A stretch of 64,000 bases of DNA from Coemansia sp. RSA 1804. Lineage: Eukaryota; Kickxellomycota; Kickxellomycetes; Kickxellales; Kickxellaceae. The stretch lies in NCBI GenBank assembly GCA_027578815.1, contig JANBTH010000007.1:1-64000 (forward strand). Direction: 5' to 3'. Of the stretch, positions 20,779 to 28,787 are shown in pieces (the stretch's first letter is position 1; the number at the start of each line of letters is the position of its first letter). The notes under the pieces were generated by a model. The model made no database searches and had not been told where the DNA came from. It saw only the letters and a program-made list of their open reading frames with translations. Position numbers and translations under genes: made by a program.

Positions 20779-21927
20779 CTAGTAGCTTGCCCATACTGTT
20801 GTTGTTACGATGACGCATTTGTAGGCGCTCGAGTCGGAGGTGATGGTTGTTTCTGTCGGGTATCCGTCGGATCCAGCGTCGGCATTGGTGTCAGTATCGG
20901 TGACGGTTTCGGCGTCGGATGTTGGGACAACTACAACAGAAGCCGTGTTGTCTTCGTCGCCCACACCCGTGTCAGCTCCAGCGGCAAACCCGTCGGATGT
21001 TGACGTAGAACTGCTGCTACTACCGCTGTCTGTTGCCTCCGTTCCACTGTCCGAATCGGCGGTACTACTACCACTATCCCCAGGATCGGGAACACAGTTG
21101 TCCGATGGGAGCGTGATAGACAATGAGGCGAGCCCGTCGTAGAACGAGCATGGAACTTTCGAAGTCTCATACACCTTGCCGTACTCGTCAGCACCATCAT
21201 CGCTGCTGGTCGCGTCACTATAGATGTCAGTGCTAGGGTTTATGTCGTTCAGAGTAACAGAGGTGGGTTTTGAGTATTCATTAAAGTTGCCAACGGCGAT
21301 CTGGGCCATTATCTCATCAGGGTCGCCGACACTGGGAACCGATGCCTCGACGGTCACCGTGACCACCTGTGTGGATGGCTGTTGGTTAGCATCGGCCTTT
21401 GCAGCAATGGCTGCCATGATGAAATTTGGGTTACCAACACTTGGCGTGGCCAACTCCACTGTCTTTGTGGCTGTTGTTGTGTATATTACGTCGCCCTTGT
21501 ACCCCTTTGCTGCAATGGCTGCCATGATGACCCGTGAGTTGCCATAATCTGTGGAGGATGCGGGTTCACTCGCGACTGCTCTTACCTGCTTGTTGTTCTC
21601 GGCGGCCTCGAGTCTCTTGTCCAGTAGTTTCACGAACCCGGGCGGAACTGCGTAGTCCTCCAGCATGGTAACCATGCCGTTGTCCCTCTCCATCATCGTG
21701 ACCATGCCGTTGCCTCTCTCCATAATGGTGGCCATAACTACGGCTTCTTCCATCATTGTAACCATTTCACGCTTTTGATGCTTATTTTCGTCGATAGAAA
21801 GGAACATTGCTTTGGGAGCTGGGACAACCTGGCTCTCTGAAGTGGAATCGGGAACGAGATACGGAGCAGCTGCGGCCAGCACAGCAGAGACAACAAGCGC
21901 GGCGAATACTTTTGTTGACGCCAGCAT
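20779..21927 (-). CDS. Secreted Ser/Thr-rich protein with internal repeats
   Basis: The protein has 382 aa from the ATG at 21927. It starts with a clear signal peptide (MLASTKVFAALVVSAVLAAA) and is probably secreted or cell-wall associated. A methionine-rich repeat of the form GNGMVTMMER / DNGMVTMLED follows, then repeats around FIMAAIAAK and EIMAQIAVG, each preceded by PSVGNP or PSVGDP. The last third is rich in Ser, Thr and Asp, suggesting O-glycosylation. No catalytic domain is recognised. An upstream in-frame extension begins without ATG and was not used. Confidence 0.7.
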   Translation of the reverse strand: MLASTKVFAALVVSAVLAAAAPYLVPDSTSESQVVPAPKAMFLSIDENKHQKREMVTMMEEAVVMATIMERGNGMVTMMERDNGMVTMLEDYAVPPGFVKLLDKRLEAAENNKQVRAVASEPASSTDYGNSRVIMAAIAAKGYKGDVIYTTTATKTVELATPSVGNPNFIMAAIAAKADANQQPSTQVVTVTVEASVPSVGDPDEIMAQIAVGNFNEYSKPTSVTLNDINPSTDIYSDATSSDDGADEYGKVYETSKVPCSFYDGLASLSITLPSDNCVPDPGDSGSSTADSDSGTEATDSGSSSSSTSTSDGFAAGADTGVGDEDNTASVVVVPTSDAETVTDTDTNADAGSDGYPTETTITSDSSAYKCVIVTTTVWASY

Positions 21928-22889
21928 AGTTACTCGAGGGTTTTTAAATAGAATGAGAAAAGGGTATATAAACAAGAAAGATGAAAAGTAAAGCACGCTA
22001 ATATTTTTATAAATAATATAAATGAAATGTTACAGAGTAAGAGTGGTTTTGCTATTTGATTTTAAGAGCTGAAAAATAATAATAGTAGGGAGGAAGAAAG
22101 AAATGTTGTGTATTCCATATATGAAAAATTGCAATACCCTTTTGTTTTGTCAAGATACACCCAGCTTCATTTTTCTTCCTATTCCAAATACATGTGCTCA
22201 TCTTTTTTCATATAAAGAAAAAATGGAAAATGCTGCTTGTAGTTAGTTGGCGTTATTATGATTGTGGCAAAGAGTTGGAAATGATTTCTTTTCACATGGG
22301 TTTAAATGACAATGCCTTTTACAAAGTGGAATGAGAATGGAAAAATATATATAAAGTCAAAAGGACTCTTTTTCCCAGTTCTTTTTTCCTTTCTATCAAT
22401 AGACTCATTGCCTCTTTTCGTGGATTTATGAGCAAGTGAAGGAGTGAACCTCACATTGAGGTAAAGAAGCAGCGTGTGTTTGCATGTGTCTATACATGTA
22501 GAGGACTCCTTTTTCTTTACATATTGGCGTCTTTTGCTAAAGTTCAACATTCATGTTTTTAATCTTTCTAACTAGCGAACGCCGCAGCAAAATTAAAGCA
22601 CATGAAAAGTGGACATTATTAAAACAGCAGCTGTCTGGAGAGAGAGAGAAAAGGTGTAAATTAGCGAGTGGGCTAGATTCAACTACTCTATTTAGAGCAA
22701 GTAACAATAAGCTAATCTGTCTAGACCGTTAAAAACCTGCTGTCACCTGCATACTCCCCATATGTGTGGCTGAAGATTATTCACACATGGTAGCTAGCCA
22801 AGATCCTGTTCTGTCAGGATGCAAGCAGGAAATGTGCGCATACTGCATATATCTTTGACTTGTAATATCCTTTTTATATAGGCAAAAAA
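21928..22889. other. Divergent intergenic region
   Basis: This 0.96-kb spacer separates the secreted protein gene and the second Tdp1-like gene. A short inverted repeat ATCCTG/CAGGAT lies near 22803-22820. No further gene is supported. Confidence 0.5.
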
Positions 22890-24479
22890 ATGGGCGGCGG
22901 ACGTGAGTACAATGGCACCGGAGAGCAGGAGTACTTGTCAGACAGTTCAATCGAAAGACAGCTATGCGAGTTTGATAATCTAGTCAGCGAGGGCGACATA
23001 GTCATTTCAGACACCTCGTCAGACACGCCCCACGAGGAAATTGTAGACCTGGTTTCGGATGAAGAGGAGGATAAAGCAGCACCAGAGCCATTCAGTGGTA
23101 ATGCCGATAATAAAGAGGGTCCTATGTTCCCCGATGGAACCGTCAGGCTGACCCACATTCTTGGCGAGCCCAAGGACACAAGCAAGTACTACAGTCTAAC
23201 AGATCTGCTGCAGCCCAGCAAACTGCGCAAGGCGCTTCTGACAACATATGTGTTGGGCGTGGAATGGCTTCTCATGCACATCGGCTTATCGACAAAACTC
23301 GTCATTGTGAAGTCGTACAGTCCGAGCGAGGAGCAGTCCGGCGTGTACCAGTCTGAAGATGGCCGGATCACGTTTGTCAACCCCGTGTTTGGCGTCCAAA
23401 AGTACCCAGTGATGCATTCCAAGATCATGCTGCTTTTCTACGACGACTACGTGCGCTTTGTGGCATTATCCGCCAATCTCATTGAAATAGACTGGACCGT
23501 GCTGGCCAACATCATGTATATCCAGGACTTTCCATACAAATCCAGAGAACTATTAGATCAAAACTACAGCAGTAGTGATGGTCAAAACAGCGAGCAGCAC
23601 GGTTTGTCCTTTTGCAAGTCGCTGAAGGCTGCGCTGCGTGATATGGATGTGCCTGAACAGGTTGTCAAGCAGCTGGACGGCATAGATATGTCTCGTGCGC
23701 GCGTCCATGTAGTCACAACCGTTCCAACATCGCGGATCCGGCTAAAGAGCAAGCACGCCGATTCGTACGGAATATCTAGGCTTGGAAGCATAGCGCAGGC
23801 GGTGCGTCGCGAATCAAAAGCAGCTGACTCTGAATGGTTTGACACAAAGTTATTCTGCTACGGATCCTCGCTCAGTCGGCTGGACGCAAAGTACCTCGAT
23901 TCGTTCTACAAGTACGTGCTGAACAAAACAATCAATTTCTCTGACAGTCTGTGCAGGTCATTGGGCTACTCTGACGAAGAAGCGTACACATCGCATGTCA
24001 TCCACCAGAATATTGCTGTTGGATTCCACACGCTGGACCAGACAAACACAAACAAGTATGGCGCAATTCCCAAGAGCTGCATAATGTTTCCGTCAGACGC
24101 ATACTTTAGCAGCGAGTATCCGTCGTTTGCACTGCACAAGATCTCGCCAAAGGTGCCGGACGTTCTCATCCACGCAAAGATTATCCTTGCCAGACACGGC
24201 GAGTCCTCTGGGTGGATGTATCTGGGCAGCCATAACTTTACCCGCGGAGCATGGGGCACGATTGGCGGAGGCAGGTTCGGTGGCAGCAGCCAGTATTACA
24301 ACAACTACGAGTTTGGCATTGTGCTTCCCGATGTGCAGTACAAAAACCACAGTGCCGCTGGTGGCAGAACGGTGGTTGTGTGGAATGGTGCTGAGATCCC
24401 GGTGCCCTTTGAGCCGTCGCCGTGGACGCGGTACGGAGAGGCGGATATGCCGAGCATAAAGGAAATGGAGAGAAAATAG
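22890..24479 (+). CDS. TDP1: Tyrosyl-DNA phosphodiesterase (Tdp1)-like protein, paralogue b
   Basis: The protein has 529 aa. It keeps both half-sites: H176-x-K178 in MHSKIMLLFY followed by LSANLIEIDW, and H428-x-K430 in IHAKIILARH followed by GSHNFTRGAWG with Asn449. It is therefore probably an active 3' end-cleaning enzyme like paralogue a. The N-terminal 70 residues are acidic and Ser-rich, and residues 51-55 (IVDLV) followed by SDEEED form a typical SUMO-interaction motif, absent from paralogue a. The two paralogues are separated by one unrelated gene. The ATG at 22890 directly follows an AT-rich leader. Confidence 0.88.
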   Translation: MGGGREYNGTGEQEYLSDSSIERQLCEFDNLVSEGDIVISDTSSDTPHEEIVDLVSDEEEDKAAPEPFSGNADNKEGPMFPDGTVRLTHILGEPKDTSKYYSLTDLLQPSKLRKALLTTYVLGVEWLLMHIGLSTKLVIVKSYSPSEEQSGVYQSEDGRITFVNPVFGVQKYPVMHSKIMLLFYDDYVRFVALSANLIEIDWTVLANIMYIQDFPYKSRELLDQNYSSSDGQNSEQHGLSFCKSLKAALRDMDVPEQVVKQLDGIDMSRARVHVVTTVPTSRIRLKSKHADSYGISRLGSIAQAVRRESKAADSEWFDTKLFCYGSSLSRLDAKYLDSFYKYVLNKTINFSDSLCRSLGYSDEEAYTSHVIHQNIAVGFHTLDQTNTNKYGAIPKSCIMFPSDAYFSSEYPSFALHKISPKVPDVLIHAKIILARHGESSGWMYLGSHNFTRGAWGTIGGGRFGGSSQYYNNYEFGIVLPDVQYKNHSAAGGRTVVVWNGAEIPVPFEPSPWTRYGEADMPSIKEMERK

Positions 24480-24592
24480 TTATTGAAGGATCACCCGACT
24501 AAGAAATGAACAAAGAACCCGTGATCAAAGAGTAGGAAAAAAAGAAACCGCCAATTGCCCTTTATAGGCTCTATCATCCGAGCTATCGTTCT

Positions 24593-24633
24593 GTCGCCCA
24601 AAGGGCGTGGAGTAGTTATATTTTAACGTCCAG
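24593..24633 (+). repeat. 41-bp direct repeat, left copy
   Basis: It begins GTCGCCCAAAGGGCG, a short hairpin, and ends TTTTAACGTCCAG. It matches 26945-26985 at 36 of 41 positions. The pair brackets the 2.4-kb accessory island. Confidence 0.75.
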
Positions 24634-24866
24634 CCCGGGTCCGGTAGTAGCTACAAATAAGTAGGCAAAGGTTGTCAGGCCCGACCAACGGGTCGGTTGA
24701 AGAGTGCCCTATTTGTGGCAAAGTTGGAAGCCTTTCGACATTACCCTGTTGTCATAAAGAAATCCCATAAAACCAATAATTTTAATAATGAAACAACTTT
24801 ACTGATTTATGAATGGCCAATCAGCGACGGGGCAGCCTTTTTTAAAACATCCCCAATATTTCTTCC

Positions 24867-24874
24867 TCACGTGA
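24867..24874. promoter_or_regulatory. TCACGTGA palindrome upstream of the 24904 gene
   Basis: An 8-bp perfect palindrome with an E-box core lies 30 bp before the ATG at 24904. Such sites bind bHLH-leucine-zipper type factors. Its use here is untested. Confidence 0.3.
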
Positions 24875-24903
24875 CCTAGGATTGTTTTGATATTTTCGGA
24901 GAA

Positions 24904-25398
24904 ATGGAGCGGCAGTACTGCGACCTTCACACACGCGAGGTGTGTGAAGACTTCGAAGAAGATTACATGGTGCTTATATACCACGATACGGATTACCTTG
25001 AGATGTCAAAGGATGACACAAGCTATTATGTTGCGGAAATAGTGAGAATGAGTGGGCTTGAGAATATAATTGAAGATTTCACCAATGTGAGGACAAACCA
25101 CACGCACTTCTTTGTCTTGCATAACGATTTTTGCAATGTATACATTCCAAATCGGAGCTTTACAGGCAAGAGGTTTCGCGATGAAGAAAGTGCAGAAAAG
25201 GACCAGTTCTACCAGTTTACATACCACAGAGAGGTTTACTCCCGCGCTGTCCAGGAACACACATATGAATGGTACGGGAACATGGATGTTGATTTGGATG
25301 ACACAGACAAGTCTAGCTTTTCTCTTGTAGCTACGATTGATGGAATCGACATTCTCTCTGAAAGAAAGTGGAGCTGTTCAAGCTATTGTTGGGAGTAA
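24904..25398 (+). CDS. Hypothetical acidic protein of the accessory island
   Basis: The 164-aa protein is acidic and rich in Asp, Glu, Tyr and aromatic residues. It has no signal peptide or membrane segment and ends with KWSCSSYCWE. I do not recognise the family. The frame is intact while its neighbours in the island are broken. Hairpin repeat A starts three bases after the stop codon, so the 3' untranslated region would consist of that repeat. Base composition is AT-richer than the housekeeping genes. Confidence 0.5.
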   Translation: MERQYCDLHTREVCEDFEEDYMVLIYHDTDYLEMSKDDTSYYVAEIVRMSGLENIIEDFTNVRTNHTHFFVLHNDFCNVYIPNRSFTGKRFRDEESAEKDQFYQFTYHREVYSRAVQEHTYEWYGNMDVDLDDTDKSSFSLVATIDGIDILSERKWSCSSYCWE

Positions 25399-25401
25399 AG
25401 C

Positions 25402-25588
25402 TGTTATGATGACATATGAGATGTTAACATTTGATGAAAAGGTCAACATCTCATCCCATTGCGAATAACATTTATCTAAATAGGATCTGATTCTTTAATA
25501 GTGTATTCTTTTGAATAGTGAATGATTGGTGGCTATAAAAAGCACCGATCATTCACTATGAAGAAAGAAGTTTTCCTTAGGTAGTTTT
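25402..25588 (+). repeat. Hairpin repeat A (partners at 26179 and 43029)
   Basis: The element starts TGTTATGATGACAT and contains a first inverted repeat (GAGATGTTAACA pairing with GTCAACATCTC). A second 41-nt palindrome at 25517-25557 has arms AGTGAATGAT and ATCATTCACT, with GGCTATAAAAAGC in its centre. The shared core TCTAAATAGGAT and the end GGTAG are also in copy C. It could be a promoter-bearing repeat, a small non-autonomous element, or a 3' structural element of minus-strand genes. Confidence 0.7.
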
Positions 25589-25710
25589 GATATAATATTT
25601 TATTAAGAAAATTCGTAAAAGCAAAATACTACGATAGCTATGCATCTTGCCATTAAGAATCTGTAAGCATTGCAAGCTATGCCAAGTGAATGACCTTCAA
25701 TGTTGATGTG

Positions 25711-26170
25711 TTACACTGGTAAAGCACATTCATCTTCTTTGCTGTCCTCACCCTCTCTGTATGATGGATACAAAAGAGGGCCTATTGAAGTATATATGTC
25801 TATGACATTGGCAGCATCCATTGCTGTAAGTGAAGGACACATGTTTGACTGAAATGGGGACAGATTGATGCTTATAAGCAGTGCTGTTTGTCCAGGGATT
25901 CCAATAGAATCCAAAATGTCAGTCTCATTAAGAGGCTTGTCAACTATAATGTTTGCAAGAAGTCTGTCTTTGCTGATATTTTCTATTATAATGCCTTTGA
26001 CTGACTTTTCTGTAGGAAATATCCACCAGCTATATGCATAGGAATTAATCTATTTCAGCATCTTCTTCAACTTGACATAGAAGAATTCTACAGAACCTAA
26101 GAATCTCTCTAAAAATACACCCAAGCCCTAATTTTTTAATTTTCAAGGTATCCTCAATAGCCATCTTCAT
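25711..26170 (-). pseudogene. Broken orphan gene of the accessory island
   Basis: A protein-like frame ends with a TAA at 25711 and reads back through DILDSIGIPGQTALLIS and AYSWWIFPTEKSVKG to an in-frame TAG at 26050-26052. Beyond that the same frame continues with FLERFLGSVEFFYVKL, and a shifted frame reaches a possible ATG at 26170. At least one nonsense codon and one frameshift are therefore needed to explain it. I do not recognise the family. The gene lies between hairpin repeats A and B. Confidence 0.4.
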
Positions 26171-26178
26171 TGTAACAA

Positions 26179-26375
26179 TGTTATGATGACATGAGATGTT
26201 AACATTCGATCGAAATGTTAACATTTGATGGAAAGAGTTAACATCTCAAGTCATTGTAAGTAGCATTTTTCTAATAGGATTCGATCATTAGTAGTGTACT
26301 CTTCTTCATAGTGAATGATCGGTGGCTATAAAAGCACCAATATTCACTATAGAAGAAGAGGAGGTTTCTAGGAGG
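26179..26375 (+). repeat. Hairpin repeat B
   Basis: It has the same order as repeat A: TGTTATGATGACAT, the GAGATGTTAACA inverted repeat (here with an extra ATGTTAACATTTGAT segment), then the TATA-containing palindrome at 26310-26348. It starts nine bases from the possible ATG of the broken gene at 25711-26170 and ends about 80 bp from the stop of the GH18 fragment. Confidence 0.7.
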
Positions 26376-26455
26376 ATATTTTAAAAAGTTATAAAAAAAA
26401 AGAAATCTACAAAAAACAACCATGACTGTAGGTGCTTGAAAAATAACCTTTATGT

Positions 26456-26944
26456 TTACTTGGCAGCTCTCTGGTAATTATACAAAGATGTGCCAATAGC
26501 TGTTGCAACTCCTAAAAGATGCTGAGGAATGTCTCTCTTTTTCAGAGTAGCTGAAAGCTTACCTCTGTATTTGACCAACTGGTTGATACTAGCTGTAGGG
26601 TTAAGCTGAAGCCTAGCAAGCATAGCTGCATCAAAATATTACATGCTCTTGATGAGCTTGCCAAGCCATTTGATTATTGCAGCTGTCAGCTGGTCTTCAG
26701 GACAGATGCTTTGCATGATTTCATCAACTGACAGACTGTGAATACTGCATGGATTCTCAGCAACAATGCTCCTGTCAAGAAGATCCAATGCCTATACTAC
26801 GGCTCCCTTAAGATTTATGCTTGCAGAAAGCTGTGCACATTTGTCGAGCTCTGCAGCAGTGTTGAATGACATCCATTGGTCATTGTTGTATAGTATTATG
26901 GTTGTGCCAGAGTCAGTGTTATTCATGATCCAACCTGTCGTCAT
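26456..26944 (-). pseudogene. GH18 chitinase C-terminal fragment, disabled
   Basis: The frame resembles the end of a glycoside hydrolase family 18 domain: TTGWIMNNTDSG, then NDQWMSFNTAAEL, then INLKGAVV followed by ALDLLD. In GH18 enzymes the position before ALDL is a conserved active-site-floor Trp; here it is a TAG (26792-26794), a one-base change from TGG. A second stop, TAA, lies at 26639-26641. The 5' end runs straight into the 41-bp repeat at 26945, so the N-terminal catalytic part (DxxDxDxE) is missing. Intact relatives act on chitin in wall remodelling, and some form part of fungal killer complexes; nothing here says which. Confidence 0.6.
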
Positions 26945-26985
26945 GTCGCCCGAAGGGCGTGGAATAGCTAGATTTTAACATCCAG
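26945..26985 (+). repeat. 41-bp direct repeat, right copy
   Basis: It has 36 of 41 matches to 24593-24633, including the GTCGCCC/GGGCG hairpin. It truncates the GH18 fragment. Confidence 0.75.
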
Positions 26986-27207
26986 AGTCCGGGACGAGCA
27001 TAAAGGGAATATGAGGCCACGTGCATGCTTCCCAAAATAAGCAAAATGTTTATAGGGTTCTATTGTATTTTTATATGCAAAACTATATAGTGCAAAGAGA
27101 AACTGAGTTTTTGACTAGAGGCGCTTCTATTATTGTTATACATAATTTTTTCCCATTTACTCATTTCTTGTACTATGTAATGTATTGAAAATAGCCAAAA
27201 GACGAGG

Positions 27208-28137
27208 ATGCACAGGAAACCGACTGCCCGGGAGCTATTGCGGAAATCGAGAGAACAAAAGAAACAAAAAGCCAGCAACGGCTCTACTATTGCCACTACT
27301 CAACGAGCAGCAGCAGCGGCAACATCAGCTCTATATGTTCGGACAACTCCGAGCAAAAGAAAGCGTCACGATGATACCAATATTAATATTAATGTGGATG
27401 ACGTGCTTACAAGTAAGGATGGGGATACTGGACGAAATCCGCCCCCAAAGCAGTCACCAGAAGGTCCTCCACATCCGGTATCCGAACAAAAGCGACCAAA
27501 GCTTGTAAGCTACAGCGAGAGTGCAAGCGAAAGTGAGAACGATAGCGATAGTGAGAGCAACAATAAAGGCGAAAATGTAGATATTCCAGAGTCGGCTGTT
27601 CCCATGGATGCTTCCACGGGTTTGCCCACCGGGTTCTTTGATGCTGATGCGCCGGTTTACACGGACGGTGTGAGCGATGATGAAGGTGACAGTGGTGTTA
27701 TCGGGGATTTGAAACCCACCGTAACGCTGCCTGCTCAGAGCAGTTCAGCCAACAACAACAACAACGAGCGTCTGTTACAGAGCCTGGATGATTTTGAGAG
27801 CGAGATAGCTGGGCTTGCAGACGAGGTTGACAAGAGTGCGGATTTGTCGGAACCCTCAGGGCAAGAGAAAAATACCCCGAAGGATGATGTTGATGCGCAG
27901 GGTGAGCTGTGGAGAGCAAGAGCTGCTCAGTTGAAGCATCTGCGCTCGATTGTAAAGGACGGAATGCAAGCGATGGACCCGATGGAGGCGACACATGAGG
28001 AAATGTCGCCTAGTCGTATGGACGTTAGCAGCGGCGGCAGCAACATTGCCGACAGTGATCAGCTCTCTGAAACCAGTGGAGACGAGGGTGAAGATGGCGA
28101 TGACTTTACTTTTTTGACTGGCTGGCGGATGGTTTAG
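27208..28137 (+). CDS. Acidic nuclear protein, possibly ZNF830/CCDC16-like
   Basis: The protein has 309 aa. A basic N-terminus (KPTARELLRKSREQKKQ) and a KRKR patch suggest nuclear localisation. The middle is a Ser/Glu/Asp-rich disordered region. The motif STGLPTGFFDADAP recalls the LPxGFFD box of ZNF830/CCDC16, a splicing-associated factor, and a short helix (LWRARAAQLKHLRSIV) precedes an acidic tail ending LTGWRMV. I do not see the C2H2 zinc finger of ZNF830, so the assignment is tentative. The start is the first ATG. A CACGTG site lies at 27018-27023, 185 bp upstream. Confidence 0.45.
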   Translation: MHRKPTARELLRKSREQKKQKASNGSTIATTQRAAAAATSALYVRTTPSKRKRHDDTNININVDDVLTSKDGDTGRNPPPKQSPEGPPHPVSEQKRPKLVSYSESASESENDSDSESNNKGENVDIPESAVPMDASTGLPTGFFDADAPVYTDGVSDDEGDSGVIGDLKPTVTLPAQSSSANNNNNERLLQSLDDFESEIAGLADEVDKSADLSEPSGQEKNTPKDDVDAQGELWRARAAQLKHLRSIVKDGMQAMDPMEATHEEMSPSRMDVSSGGSNIADSDQLSETSGDEGEDGDDFTFLTGWRMV

Positions 28138-28787
28138 TGTAAGAGAAATGGAAAGATGTGAATGATAGAAAAGGAGGTTCCGATTATTTTTATGAAATGA
28201 AGGAAAGAGCTGGATCGTCCGTTCGTTCGCTCTTTCTACACACTAGCCCTCCTACCAAAGGATATAGAATGTAGGGATAATATTTATTTCTCTTTCTTTT
28301 TGATAAAGAGCGAGATCTGAATAGCTTCAGATCCCTCGACTTCTCTCCTCAAATGTCCCCACTTTTTTCCTTCCATATTAACTGGTTTTCTAATTATTTT
28401 TGCGTATATTCAAACTCAGAACGAATATAAAAGAGGACATCTGACGCTGTTTCTCTATCCAGTGAGAAATTTTCGTCTTAGCCCGTTTCTTCATCATTTT
28501 CCCAGATTCTTCNNNNNNNNNNNNNNNNNNNNNNNNNNNNNNNNNNNNNNNNNNNNNNNNNNNNNNNNNNNNNNNNNNNNNNNNNNNNNNNNNNNNNNNN
28601 NNNNNNNNNNNGGACATCTGACGCTGTTTCTCTATCCAGTGAGAAATTTTCGTCTTAGCCCGTTTCTTCATCATTTTCCCAGATTCTTTTTTCTCCCGAT
28701 TCTTAATTTGTTTGAGTAGAGGGGTGTTTAGAATTTCTTTTTATTTTCCACTAGTCTATTTCATTTCATTTTTACATTTTTTTGTTC
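28138..28787. other. Intergenic region with false gap
   Basis: This holds the 3' flank of the 27208 gene and the promoter of the F-box-like gene. It contains the 99-N gap at 28513-28611. No other gene is supported. Confidence 0.5.
28435..28689. other. Assembly gap of 99 N flanked by near-identical 78-bp copies
   Basis: Bases 28435-28512 and 28612-28689 match over 77 of 78 positions, differing only at the last base, with 99 N between. The overlap length equals that at the first gap, which points to one assembler overlap setting. The true sequence is probably continuous. Confidence 0.85.
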
